This document shows, piece by piece, positions 17,506-27,632 of a DNA stretch of 64,000 nucleotides (position 1 is the first letter of the stretch; the number at the start of each line of letters is the position of its first letter). The notes beneath the pieces are model-generated. The model ran no database searches. It was not told the DNA's origin and saw only the letters and a list, made by a program, of their open reading frames with translations. The DNA is from Guyparkeria sp016278265 (GTDB lineage Bacteria; Pseudomonadota; Gammaproteobacteria; Halothiobacillales; Halothiobacillaceae): the NCBI RefSeq assembly GCF_044582145.1, contig NZ_JBDODO010000010.1; one strand, 5' to 3'. Both the position numbers and the translations under genes were made by a program.

Positions 17506-17843
17506 GCTGCGTGTCCTTGAATGCGGTTGCGGAGAGTCCGGAGACATCGTTCGCGTTCCCATGTGGGCCGCTGACTTGGGCCGGCGGGCAGCCCGGTTGC
17601 GGTCCATCCCTCATGGGGAACGCGGACTCTATCAGTAAACGCTAATATATGAAACCCGCGTGGTAATTCCTATAGATTGGATGCTAGCACGTGGGTTCGT
17701 GCCTGCCTGTAATATCAGTACGTTGCGAGATACTTATACAGAGTGGGTCATGCCTGCGTGGCGGCCGTTGGGTTAATCGGTATCATCTCGCCTCCCGTCC
17801 TAACGGACGGGCTTGAGCGAAAGCAATTCGAGGGGAGTGGGGC
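17506..17843. other. Divergent intergenic region tolC-like / truA
   Basis: A 338-base gap holding the promoters of the efflux operon (leftward) and of truA (rightward). The middle (about 17636-17745) is clearly AT-richer than the surroundings, as expected for promoters, but no convincing -35/-10 pair can be chosen. A perfect 7-bp hairpin with a TAAC loop (17794-17811, CCCGTCC/GGACGGG) lies in the truA leader; it has no T run, so it is not a standard terminator. Confidence 0.4.
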
Positions 17844-18632
17844 ATGCGGTTGGCCATGGGGGTCGAATACGATGGCGGGCGTTATCACGGCTGGCAGCGT
17901 CAGTCGCACAGCGATTCCGTGCAGGAGCGCGTCGAGCGGGCGATCAGTCGCGTGGCCGATGGCCCCGTCGAGGTGGTCTGTGCGGGCCGTACCGATCGCG
18001 GGGTGCATGCGACCGGGCAGGTGATCCATTTCGACGTGGAGGTCGAGCGGCCACTCTACGGCTGGCAGATGGGCACCATGCAGCACTTGCCGCGTGATAT
18101 CACCGCCCTGTGGGTCCAGGAGGTGGACGAGACCTTTCACGCGCGGTTCTCCGCCACGGCCCGCGACTACCGCTACTGCCTGATCAATCGATCCACCCGA
18201 CCGGCGATTGCCGCGGGGCGTTTGAGCTGGTGGTATCGGCCACTGGACGAGATGCTCATGCAGGCCGCCGCCGATCGTCTGTTGGGCGAGCACGATTTCT
18301 CCAGCTTCCGAGGCAAGGACTGCCAGGCGCATTCCCCGGTGCGGACCGTTGAGCGCATCGCGGTGTCCCGCCAGGGTGAGTATCTGTTCATCGACGTGCG
18401 GGCGAATGCGTTCCTGCACCACATGGTCAGAAATATCGTGGGCAGCCTGTTTGCCGTGGGGACGGGCGAACGTCCGGTCGACTGGATCAGTGAGGCGCTG
18501 GCGGCCCGCCATCGCGAGGCCGCGGGCATCACCGCGCCGGCGGATGGCTTGTATCTGACGGGGGTCGAGTATCCAGCCGCTTTCGGTCTGCCGACCCAGC
18601 CGCGCCGGCCGCTGTTCGAGCAGGTGGGCTGA
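17844..18632 (+). CDS. truA: tRNA pseudouridine(38-40) synthase TruA
   Basis: 262 residues. It converts uridines 38-40 in the anticodon arm of many tRNAs to pseudouridine. The family start is VEYDGGRYHGWQRQ, the catalytic Asp lies in CAGRTDRGVHATGQV, and the late blocks (DFSSFRGKDCQ, FLHHMVRNIVGSL) are present. Family-typical length and full domain coverage. It heads the truA-trpF-trpBA-accD-folC region, a common order in gammaproteobacteria, although a 138-base gap to trpF allows a separate promoter. Confidence 0.96.
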   Translation: MRLAMGVEYDGGRYHGWQRQSHSDSVQERVERAISRVADGPVEVVCAGRTDRGVHATGQVIHFDVEVERPLYGWQMGTMQHLPRDITALWVQEVDETFHARFSATARDYRYCLINRSTRPAIAAGRLSWWYRPLDEMLMQAAADRLLGEHDFSSFRGKDCQAHSPVRTVERIAVSRQGEYLFIDVRANAFLHHMVRNIVGSLFAVGTGERPVDWISEALAARHREAAGITAPADGLYLTGVEYPAAFGLPTQPRRPLFEQVG

Positions 18633-18770
18633 CGTCAAACGGATGCGTTTGTCCACTCGACGTGTCAGCGCGGCCCCGCGGGGAGTCGAGAGCCTTCCGG
18701 AATCCTGCTAGAATCCGCGGCCCCTATTGTCTTTCTTAACGTCATCTTTCCCACGAGGGCCGAGAAACCG

Positions 18771-19401
18771 GTGGACACCAGCCGCACACGGGTCAAGATC
18801 TGCGGAATCACGCGCCTGGCCGATGTCGAGATCGCCGTAGCCGCCGGGGCCGATGCGCTGGGCTTCGTGTTCGTGCCCGCCAGTCGGCGCTCCATTCGGG
18901 TAGAGGCCGCTCGAAACCTGGTGGCTCGGGTGCCGGCCTTCGTGCAGACGGTGGCCCTGTTCGCCGACCCGAGTGTCGACTGGGTCGAGACGGTAGTCGA
19001 CCAGGTCGGTCCGGATCTGCTGCAGTTTCATGGCAGCGAGACGGCGCGGTTCTGCCGGCAGTTCGGGCGCCCCTATATCAAGGCGGTCAGTGCCGATCTA
19101 AATGATGAGGTGCGTCGCCGGGTCATGCAGGACCACCATACGGCGCGCGGCTTTCTGATCGACAGCCATGCCGTCAGCGGGCTGGGCGGCACCGGTCATA
19201 CCTTCGACTGGAGTCGCTGGCCGCGGGACAATGGCCGGGACCGCCGACCCTGGATACTGGCGGGCGGCCTGTCGCCCGAGAACGTGACCGAGGCAATAAC
19301 CACACTGTCGCCTTACGCCGTGGACGTCTCCAGTGGGGTCGAAGAGGCGCCGGGCATCAAGTCGGCCGACAAAATTCATGCATTCATGCGAGGGGTAGGG
19401 C

Positions 19402-19421
<20 letters not shown>
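18771..19421 (+). CDS. trpF: Phosphoribosylanthranilate isomerase
   Basis: 216 residues, TIM barrel. It isomerises N-(5-phosphoribosyl)anthranilate to CdRP in tryptophan synthesis. The catalytic Cys is in the N-terminal VKICGITR and the Asp in YAVDVSSGVEEAPG near the C-terminus; PASRRSIRVEAA is also conserved. It starts with GTG at 18771. It overlaps trpB by 20 bases, so translation is coupled. The other tryptophan genes (trpE, trpG, trpD, trpC) are not in the window. Confidence 0.96.
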
Positions 19422-20639
<1,218 letters not shown>

Positions 20640-20643
<4 letters not shown>

Positions 20644-21488
20644 GTGAGACGACCAAGCAATCCGCCAGCCGACTCGCGCCCCTCTTCGAACGCCTCAAAG
20701 GCGAGAATCGTGCCGCGTTGATCCCTTACATTACCGCCGGTGACCCGGACGCGCGCACGACCGTCGAGCTGATGCACGCGATGGTCGGGGGCGGTGCGGA
20801 TGCCATCGAGATCGGCGTGCCGTTCTCCGACCCCATGGCCGACGGCCCGGTCATCCAGGCGGCGCACGAACGCGCCTTGAAATCCGGCCTGGGGCTGCGC
20901 GGCGTGATCGACCTGGTGGCCGAATTCCGTCAACGTGACGCCGAAACGCCCGTGATCCTGATGGGTTATCAGAACCCGATCGAGGCGATGGGCGTTAGTG
21001 CCTTCGTCGACAAGGCGGCCTCGGCCGGTGTGGACGGTGTCCTGACGGTCGACCTGCCGCCGGAAGAGGCCGACGAGCTGGTCGCGGCGATGGGCGAGCG
21101 GGGCATGGACCCGATCTTCCTGCTCGCGCCGACCACCAGTGCGGGGCGTACCCGCGAAGTGGCGAGCAAGGGCTCGGGCTTTGTGTACTACGTGTCGCTC
21201 AAGGGCGTCACCGGGGCGGCCAATCTGGACACCGATGCCTTGGCCGCGCAGCTTGAAGACATCCGCGGGGCCTGCGCATTGCCGGTGGGCGTCGGCTTTG
21301 GCATTCGCGATGCCGAGACCGCCGGGCAGGTGGGCCAGGTGGCCGACGCGGTGATCGTCGGCAGCGCGATCGTCCGACTGATCCACGAGCAGGCTACGGC
21401 GGCCGGCGGTGTGAACGCCCAGGTGCTGGAGACCGTGCGCGGCTTTCTCGCCGAGTTGCGCTCAGCCTTGGAAACGGCGCGCACCTAG
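20640..21488 (+). CDS. trpA: Tryptophan synthase alpha chain
   Basis: 282 residues, TIM barrel that cleaves indole-3-glycerol phosphate to indole. The catalytic Glu and Asp are in DAIEIGVPFSDPMADGP; PYITAGDPD and YYVSLKGVTGAA are further family blocks. The start is a GTG whose bases overlap the trpB stop (GTGA). A weak GCCCAAC/GTTGGGC hairpin without a T run follows the stop, before accD. Confidence 0.97.
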
Positions 21489-21581
21489 CCTGGACACGGG
21501 ACATACCACTGCGAGGGCCGCCCAACGTGACGTTGGTGTTGGGCCGCCACAAGATCGACATCATCCTGGGAGAGTTCGAGC

Positions 21582-22466
21582 ATGAGCTGGCTGGACAAGC
21601 TGATTCCATCACGCATCCGCACGGAGAGCGCCGGCAAGCGCGGTGTGCCGGAAGGACTATGGGTGAAGTGCGACGGCTGTGACGCCGTGCTCTACCGCGA
21701 AGAACTGCGGCGCAACCTCGAGGTCTGCCCGAAGTGCGGCCATCACATGCGCATTGCCGTGCGGGAACGGCTGGATGCGTTTCTCGATTCCACTGGTCGC
21801 GAGGAGTTGTTCACCGAGCTCTCGCCGGTGGACATCCTCAAATTCCGCGACCAGAAGAGGTATCGCGATCGCATCAGCGCCAGTCAGAAGAAGACCGGCG
21901 AACGCGACGCGCTGGTGGTCATGCGTGGCAGCACCGATGGTGTGCCGGTTATCGCCGCGGCCTTCAACTTCGCCTTCATGGGCGGTTCGATGGGCTCGGT
22001 GGTCGGCGAGAAGTTCGTTCGGGCCGTCGAGGCGGCCATCCAGAACCGCTGTGCGCTGGTGGTATTTACTGCCTCGGGTGGCGCGCGCATGCAGGAATCG
22101 CTGTTCTCGTTGATGCAGATGGCCAAGACCTCGGCGGCGTTGACCCGCCTGTCGAAAAAGCAGTTGCCTTTCATCGTGGTGCTGACCGACCCGACCATGG
22201 GCGGGGTCTCGGCTTCGCTTGCCATGCTCGGCGACGTGCAGATCGCCGAGCCCAATGCCCTGATCGGCTTTGCCGGTCCGCGCGTGATCGAGCAGACCGT
22301 GCGCGAAACGCTTCCCGAGGGTTTCCAGCGCAGTGAGTTCCTGCTTGAACATGGTGCGATCGACATGATCGTGGCCCGTGAGGAGCTACCGCAGACGATC
22401 GCCTTGCTGGTCGCCAATCTGCAGAAAAAGGATATCCCTCGCGAGACGACTCGCGCGGCTTCGTGA
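21582..22466 (+). CDS. accD: Acetyl-CoA carboxylase carboxyltransferase subunit beta
   Basis: 294 residues. It transfers the carboxyl group from biotin to acetyl-CoA together with AccA, making malonyl-CoA for fatty acid synthesis and, in this genome, probably also for polyene building. The N-terminal zinc ribbon has Cys at 30, 33, 49 and 52 (CDGC and CPKC). The crotonase-like core follows with FNFAFMGGSMGSVVGEKF and SGGARMQE. A good GGAGAG site precedes the ATG. It sits at its usual place before folC. Confidence 0.97.
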   Translation: MSWLDKLIPSRIRTESAGKRGVPEGLWVKCDGCDAVLYREELRRNLEVCPKCGHHMRIAVRERLDAFLDSTGREELFTELSPVDILKFRDQKRYRDRISASQKKTGERDALVVMRGSTDGVPVIAAAFNFAFMGGSMGSVVGEKFVRAVEAAIQNRCALVVFTASGGARMQESLFSLMQMAKTSAALTRLSKKQLPFIVVLTDPTMGGVSASLAMLGDVQIAEPNALIGFAGPRVIEQTVRETLPEGFQRSEFLLEHGAIDMIVAREELPQTIALLVANLQKKDIPRETTRAAS

Positions 22467-22521
22467 CAACGGTTGTCGCCACGCAAGCTACCCATCAACG
22501 GCCAAGTCGAGACGTGAAGCC

Positions 22522-23835
22522 GTGACCCGCTCGGTTGACGACTGGCTCGAGGCCTTGTTGCAGCGCGACCCCAACCGGATCGAGCCGGGGGTCGAGCGCT
22601 GCCGGCGGATCACCCGCGACCTGTTGGGCGATCGACCCCAGGCGTGCGTGATCACCGTCGCCGGTACCAACGGCAAGGGCTCGAGCGTGATGATGGCGGC
22701 TGCCGTCTGCCGTGCAGCCGGCTATCGCGTTGGCAGTTACACCTCGCCGCACCTGGTGGATGTGCGCGAACGCTTTCTGGTCGACGGCGAGATGGTCGAG
22801 TCTGCCGTGCTGGTGCGTGCCTTTGAGCGCATCGACGCCCATCCGGACAGCGGGGCGTTGACCTATTTCGAGTGGCTCACGGTGGCGGCCTTTCTGGTGT
22901 TTTCCGTGTCGGGCGTCGATGTCTGGGTGCTCGAGGTCGGACTGGGTGGTCGCCTGGATGCGGTCAATGCCCTGGATGCCGACCTTGCCCTGATCACGGC
23001 GATCGGCCTCGACCACCAGGACTGGTTGGGGGATGGGCGCGAGACCATCGGCCGCGAGAAGGCGGGTATCCTGCGCGCTGGGCAGCCGGCGGTATATGTC
23101 GATCCGGAGCCCGTCGAGGCGGTCCGGGAGACGGCCGGAAGGGTTGGCGCTGATTTGTTGTCTCTCGGTAAGGATTTCTCAGTTTCGGCGACCTGTTCGC
23201 CGTCGGAGAATCCGCCGTTGGAGAAAGAAATTCGGCCGGTCTTCGGCCTGGTACGTGACGGGCAGACCGTCTGCCTGCCACAACCGGCGCTGATGGGGCG
23301 TCACCAGTGGGATAACGCCGCGGGCGTCGTTGTGTTGTTGCAACACCCGCGCAGCCCGCTTGCCATCCCGGATGAGGCCGTTTGGCGGGGACTGGCGAGG
23401 GTGCGGTTGGCGGGCCGTCTGGAGCGATTTATCGACCACGGGCGGACGGTGATCTTCGATGTGGCTCATAATGCCGAGGCGGCGCGCACGCTGGCCGTGG
23501 CGCTGGCCAATCCCCCTGTCGGCAGACGCCTTGCCGTGTTTTCGGCCCTGGATGACAAGCCGATCGAAGCGGTCGTTCACACCTTGGCTGGTTGTTTCGA
23601 TGCCTGGTGGGTTGCCCCGCTCGGGGAACCACGGGCGGCGGCTGTGGGTCGCATCGAGGGGGCCTTGATTCAAGCCGGTGTGGCACGTGTGCACCGTGAA
23701 GCCGACCTGGTCGGTGCGTATAATGCCGCGCTTGCCGAGGCCCGCGAAGGGGACGAGATCGTGGTGTTTGGTTCGTTCCACGTGGTCGGTCCATTGCGGG
23801 CGCGACTGGATACGCGAGAGAATGCGGGGCATTGA
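22522..23835 (+). CDS. folC: Bifunctional folylpolyglutamate / dihydrofolate synthase
   Basis: About 437 residues, Mur-ligase family. It adds glutamate to dihydropteroate and extends folate with gamma-glutamates, using ATP. The P-loop is TVAGTNGKGSS at about residues 45-55, and SYTSPHLVDVRERFLVDG and EVGLGGRLDAVN are diagnostic. The likely start is GTG at 22522: the frame is open into accD, but the upstream part is only the shadow of accD. It lies between accD and the SPOR-domain gene as in many gammaproteobacteria. Confidence 0.95.
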   Translation: MTRSVDDWLEALLQRDPNRIEPGVERCRRITRDLLGDRPQACVITVAGTNGKGSSVMMAAAVCRAAGYRVGSYTSPHLVDVRERFLVDGEMVESAVLVRAFERIDAHPDSGALTYFEWLTVAAFLVFSVSGVDVWVLEVGLGGRLDAVNALDADLALITAIGLDHQDWLGDGRETIGREKAGILRAGQPAVYVDPEPVEAVRETAGRVGADLLSLGKDFSVSATCSPSENPPLEKEIRPVFGLVRDGQTVCLPQPALMGRHQWDNAAGVVVLLQHPRSPLAIPDEAVWRGLARVRLAGRLERFIDHGRTVIFDVAHNAEAARTLAVALANPPVGRRLAVFSALDDKPIEAVVHTLAGCFDAWWVAPLGEPRAAAVGRIEGALIQAGVARVHREADLVGAYNAALAEAREGDEIVVFGSFHVVGPLRARLDTRENAGH

Positions 23836-23875
23836 CGCCAAGTGGTCGTACCGCCCCCGTTGCAAAGAGGACGCC

Positions 23876-24652
23876 GTGGCAGAGCAAATCGAATCAAGCT
23901 GGACCGAATCGCGCTTCCGCCAACGCCTGGTGGGTGCCTCGGTGGTGGTCGCGCTGGCTGTCCTGTTGTTGCCGCTTTGGCTCGATGGCAGTGGCATCGA
24001 CAGCCTGAGGGTGCAGCCGGCGCCGGAAAAACCCACGGTGGAAGGCGTGGACCGTATCGAGGTCCCCCAGCCGCCGGGTGAGACGGGCGAGCCGCTGGAA
24101 AACCCGCCGACCTCGCTGTTCCCTGATCAGACCCCGATCGAGGCCCGCGAAGGGGGCGAAACGATCCCGTATCCGACCGAGTCGGAGGCGCCTGCCCCGA
24201 ACGAGGACGCGGTCGAGGCGGCTTCCGCTGCCGAGGAGAGCGCCGACGATCGGTCGAGGGCCGCCGAGGCCACTGATGACCTTCTGGCCGAGTCGCCGGC
24301 TGAGCCGGACGCCGATTCGAAAGCCTCCGCGGACGCTGCGCCAACCGAATCGCCCGAGGCCGCCAAGTCGGAAGGAGACTCGGCGTCGTCAGGGGAAAAT
24401 CTCCCGGAAATCTCGGCCAGTGGTGAGTACGTGGTCCAGTTGGGCAGCTTTTCCGACGAGCGCAATGCCCGCGCCCTGGCCAAATCGGTCGAGTCCTCGG
24501 GATTCGACGTGTCGGTCACGCCGCTGTTCTCGGAGCAGGGCACGGTCTGGCGGGTGCGTGTCGGCCCGTATGCCACCCGTGACCTGGCCGGCGAGGCCAC
24601 CGAGCGGCTGCGCCAGCGCATCGGTCGGGACGGACTGGTGATGACCAAGTGA
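23876..24652 (+). CDS. dedD: SPOR-domain inner membrane protein (DedD-like)
   Basis: About 258 residues. A short cytoplasmic N-terminus and one membrane span (about 19-36) are followed by a long disordered linker rich in Ala, Glu, Pro and Ser (about 40-175). A C-terminal SPOR domain (about 180-255; GEYVVQLGSFSDERNARALA and WRVRVGPYATRD) should bind denuded septal peptidoglycan. DedD-type proteins help cell constriction at the division site. The GTG at 23876 has AGAGG 5 bases upstream. The position between folC and cvpA is the standard dedD locus. Confidence 0.92.
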   Translation: MAEQIESSWTESRFRQRLVGASVVVALAVLLLPLWLDGSGIDSLRVQPAPEKPTVEGVDRIEVPQPPGETGEPLENPPTSLFPDQTPIEAREGGETIPYPTESEAPAPNEDAVEAASAAEESADDRSRAAEATDDLLAESPAEPDADSKASADAAPTESPEAAKSEGDSASSGENLPEISASGEYVVQLGSFSDERNARALAKSVESSGFDVSVTPLFSEQGTVWRVRVGPYATRDLAGEATERLRQRIGRDGLVMTK

Positions 24653-24695
24653 TTGACGCCGGGACTCGCGTGCTTGGCATGACAGGGAGACTGTC

Positions 24696-25184
24696 ATGAC
24701 AATGGTCGACTGGATCTTGCTAGCGATCGTCCTGATCTCCACGGCGATTGCGTTGGTGCGTGGATTCGTCAAGGAGGTGATCTCGCTGATCACCTGGCTG
24801 GCCGCCTTCGGCATCGCGCTGGCGTTCTCTCAGACCGCGGCGGTCCTGGTGCCCGACGCGGTGGACATTCCGTCGGCCCGGGTGGCGATTGCTTTCGTGG
24901 CCCTGTTCATCGTGGTGCTGATCCTGGGTGGGATCATCAACTGGGCGATTTCGAAACTGGTGGAAACCACCGGCCTGTCGGGCACGGATCGATCCGTGGG
25001 CATGGTCTTCGGCCTGTTGCGCGGCGTGCTGATCGTCGCGGGGCTGCTGGTTCTGGGCGGGTTCACGGCCTTTCCGCAGGAAGCCTGGTGGCAGGCATCG
25101 ACGCTGATACCGCATTTCCAGGTGGTGTCCGAATGGCTGCTGGCGATTATGCCGGCGGACGTCGCCCGCAACGTGCAGTGGTGA
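24696..25184 (+). CDS. cvpA: CvpA family membrane protein
   Basis: 162 residues with about four membrane spans (roughly 3-20, 27-47, 62-85, 100-120). The opening VDWILLAIVLISTAIALVRGFVKEV and the middle GTDRSVGMVFGLLRGVLIV are conserved in CvpA, a protein first linked to colicin V production and more recently to envelope stress. It is not biosynthetic but is usually cotranscribed with purF. Here a strong hairpin with a T run separates the two genes. Confidence 0.93.
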   Translation: MTMVDWILLAIVLISTAIALVRGFVKEVISLITWLAAFGIALAFSQTAAVLVPDAVDIPSARVAIAFVALFIVVLILGGIINWAISKLVETTGLSGTDRSVGMVFGLLRGVLIVAGLLVLGGFTAFPQEAWWQASTLIPHFQVVSEWLLAIMPADVARNVQW

Positions 25185-25291
25185 CAATCAATCTTTCAAG
25201 AACGTGGTGGCGTGCGGGATGCGTGCCGCCTTCGGGGATCTCCCGAATCGCGCCGGAACGGTCAGACGACTGCTCCGGCGTCGCCGTTTCG

Positions 25292-25325
25292 GCCTCGGGC
25301 GGGAAAGCCCGAGCCGAGGCTTTTT
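25292..25325 (+). terminator. Terminator-like hairpin between cvpA and purF
   Basis: The arms GCCTCGG (25292-25298) and CCGAGGC (25314-25320) pair around an inner CGGG/CCCG stem and are followed by TTTTTGACTTTTT. The same region can fold differently, with CTCGGGC (25294-25300) pairing with GCCCGAG (25307-25313), which would break the outer stem. It therefore ends the folC-dedD-cvpA transcript or acts as an attenuator ahead of purF. Confidence 0.75.
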
Positions 25326-25363
25326 GACTTTTTGCACGGTTACACACCGAGGTGGTTTGACGC

Positions 25364-26899
25364 ATGTGCGGCATTATTGGGATGGTGGCGAAATCGCCGG
25401 TCAATCAGGCGCTGTATGACGGGCTGACCGTCCTTCAGCACCGAGGTCAGGATGCGGCGGGCATCCTCACCTGCGACGAGGAACGGCTTTTTCTCCGCAA
25501 GGAAAACGGTCTGGTCAAGGACGTCTTCCACACCCGTCACATGCGCCAGCTGATGGGCAACATGGGGATCGGCCACGTCCGTTACCCGACCGCCGGCTGT
25601 GATTCCTCTGCCGAGGCGCAGCCGTTCTACGTCAACGCGCCCTTCGGTATCGCGATGGGGCACAACGGCAACCTCACCAATGTCGACGAGTTGCGTGCAG
25701 CCGTGGTGGCCGAGGATCGGCGCCACCTCAACACCAACTCCGACTCCGAGGTGCTCCTCAACGTCTTCGCCCACGAGCTGGGCGCGATCGCCAAGGCACA
25801 ACCCTCTGCCGATGACGTGTTTGCCGCGATCACCAATGTGCATCGTCGTGCCCGTGGCGCCTATGCCGTGATCGGCATGATCGTCGGCGAAGGCGTGTTC
25901 GCCTTCCGTGATCCGCACGGCATTCGGCCGGTCTGTTACGGCAAGCGGGAGACGGAAAACGGCACCGAGTACGTGATCGCCTCGGAATCGGTGGCCATCG
26001 AGGCGGGCGAGTTCGAATTGGTGCGAGATCTGGCCCCCGGTGAGGCCATCTACATCTCGCGTGACGGCGAGGTGACCTTGCGTCAATGTGCCGATGACCC
26101 GCAGTACACGAGTTGCATCTTCGAGTACGTCTATCTGGCGCGCCCGGACTCGATCATCGACGACGTGTCGGTGTACCGGGCGCGCATGCGGATGGGCGAG
26201 ATGCTGGCCGAGAAGATTCAGCGCGATTGGGGCCACCACGACATCGACGTGGTGATACCGATCCCCGACACCAGTCGGACGGCGGCACTCGAGATCGCGG
26301 TCAATCTCAACCTCAAGTACCGCGAAGGCTTCGTCAAGAACCGCTATATCGCGCGGACCTTCATCATGCCGGGGCAGGCCAAGCGCAAACGCTCGGTACG
26401 CCAGAAGCTCAACGCGATTGACCTGGAATTCCGAGGCAAGAACGTGTTGCTGGTCGACGATTCGATCGTGCGCGGCACCACTTCCAGCGAGATTATCCGC
26501 ATGGCTCGCGAGGCGGGCGCCAAGAAGGTTTTCATGGCGTCGGCGGCCCCGGCGGTGCGCTACCCGAACGTCTACGGGATCGACATGCCGGCGGCGGACG
26601 AGTTTGTCGCCCATAACCGTGACGTCGAGGCGATTCGCGATGCGATCGGTGCCGATGACCTGATCTACCAGGATCTCGAGGACCTCAAGGAGGCCGTGCG
26701 CCTGGGCAACCCGACCCTGCAACAGTTCGACTGCTCCTGCTTCACCGGCGAGTACGTCACCAACGACATTGACGGCGATTACCTCGACAACCTGGCGAGC
26801 AATCGTGCCGATAGCGCTCGTGACCAGGAAAACGGCGCGGCCGGGGCGTCACGTCGCTCCCGCGATATTGTTTCCGTCGGTCTTTACAATGACCAGTAG
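25364..26899 (+). CDS. purF: Amidophosphoribosyltransferase
   Basis: 511 residues. It makes 5-phosphoribosylamine from PRPP and glutamine, the first step of purine synthesis. The N-terminal nucleophile Cys2 follows the initiator directly (MCGIIGMV), so no propeptide is needed. The glutaminase domain (1-230) contains GHVRYPTAG and GHNGNLTN; the phosphoribosyltransferase domain has the PRPP loop VLLVDDSIVRGTTS near residue 365. The C-terminus is about 10-30 residues longer than usual, and its last codons overlap the start of the next gene. Confidence 0.97.
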   Translation: MCGIIGMVAKSPVNQALYDGLTVLQHRGQDAAGILTCDEERLFLRKENGLVKDVFHTRHMRQLMGNMGIGHVRYPTAGCDSSAEAQPFYVNAPFGIAMGHNGNLTNVDELRAAVVAEDRRHLNTNSDSEVLLNVFAHELGAIAKAQPSADDVFAAITNVHRRARGAYAVIGMIVGEGVFAFRDPHGIRPVCYGKRETENGTEYVIASESVAIEAGEFELVRDLAPGEAIYISRDGEVTLRQCADDPQYTSCIFEYVYLARPDSIIDDVSVYRARMRMGEMLAEKIQRDWGHHDIDVVIPIPDTSRTAALEIAVNLNLKYREGFVKNRYIARTFIMPGQAKRKRSVRQKLNAIDLEFRGKNVLLVDDSIVRGTTSSEIIRMAREAGAKKVFMASAAPAVRYPNVYGIDMPAADEFVAHNRDVEAIRDAIGADDLIYQDLEDLKEAVRLGNPTLQQFDCSCFTGEYVTNDIDGDYLDNLASNRADSARDQENGAAGASRRSRDIVSVGLYNDQ

Positions 26900-27587
26900 C
26901 CGGCCGGCGGGTGCATGGCTCGCGGCATGCTCGTTCGCCCTTTCCTTGGCCCTGTTCGTCACCCTGGGGCCGGGTGCTGCGACCGCGGTCGCCTCGACCG
27001 GTGAGAGATCATCGATGAGTGCGCATGAGACGACATTACCCGATCGCGTACTGCGTTCGGCCACCGCCATGGCCGAGCGACTAGCCGCCACTGCCGAAAT
27101 GGGTGAGCAGGCCCTGGTCGTGGATGTCTCCAGTCAGCATCTCTACCTGTTCGAAGCCGGGGCACTGGTCGGCAGTTTCCCGGTGTCGACTGCCGAACGG
27201 GGCACCGGCAACCAGGAAGGCAGCCTGCAGACGCCGCTGGGACTGCATCGGGTGGACGAGAAGATCGGCGCCGACGCCCCGCGCGGCATGATCTTTCGTG
27301 GTCGGCAGCCGACCGGTGAACTGGCCGAGGTGCTGAAAGGCCCGGATGAGCGCGCCGCCCGCGACGACGTCACCACCCGCATCCTGTGGCTCCAAGGCCT
27401 GGAACCTGGCGTCAATCAGGGGGGCAACGTCGATTCCAAGCAGCGTTACATCTACATCCACGGCACCCCGGAGGAGGGACGCATCGGTCGTCCCGCCTCG
27501 CACGGTTGCGTGCGCATGACCAATGCGGACGTGATTACCCTGTTCGACCGCGTCCGGGAAGGCGCGCTGGTCGACATCATCGAATAA
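26889..27587 (+). CDS. L,D-transpeptidase (YkuD domain), exported
   Basis: About 232 residues. A signal peptide (hydrophobic run at about 8-30, Ala-rich cleavage region) shows export to the periplasm. The YkuD domain starts near residue 70 (ALVVDVSSQHLYLFEAG) and carries the catalytic motif IHGTPEEGRIGRPASHGCVRM, with nucleophilic Cys in SHGC. Such enzymes form 3-3 peptidoglycan cross-links or attach proteins to peptidoglycan. The start is an ATG 11 bases inside the end of purF, in another frame. No strong ribosome binding site is seen, so translation may rely on coupling to purF. Confidence 0.9.
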   Translation: MTSSRPAGAWLAACSFALSLALFVTLGPGAATAVASTGERSSMSAHETTLPDRVLRSATAMAERLAATAEMGEQALVVDVSSQHLYLFEAGALVGSFPVSTAERGTGNQEGSLQTPLGLHRVDEKIGADAPRGMIFRGRQPTGELAEVLKGPDERAARDDVTTRILWLQGLEPGVNQGGNVDSKQRYIYIHGTPEEGRIGRPASHGCVRMTNADVITLFDRVREGALVDIIE

Positions 27588-27632
27588 GACACCGGCTAAG
27601 ACCGGAACCCACCGTTTTTAGAGACCCGATCC

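Noticed and set aside
17794..17811. Perfect hairpin CCCGTCC-TAAC-GGACGGG in the truA leader as a terminator
   Set aside because: There is no T run after it, it points into truA, and the gene starts 33 bases later. It is kept only as a note in the intergenic entry.
21505..21560. GCCCAAC/GTTGGGC hairpin between trpA and accD as a terminator or trp attenuator
   Set aside because: No T run and no leader peptide with Trp codons. accD follows with a good ribosome binding site, so read-through is likely.
25340..26722. 460-codon minus-strand frame opposite purF
   Set aside because: Antisense shadow of a fully recognised housekeeping gene, with the His/Asp/Val/Arg bias typical of such frames.
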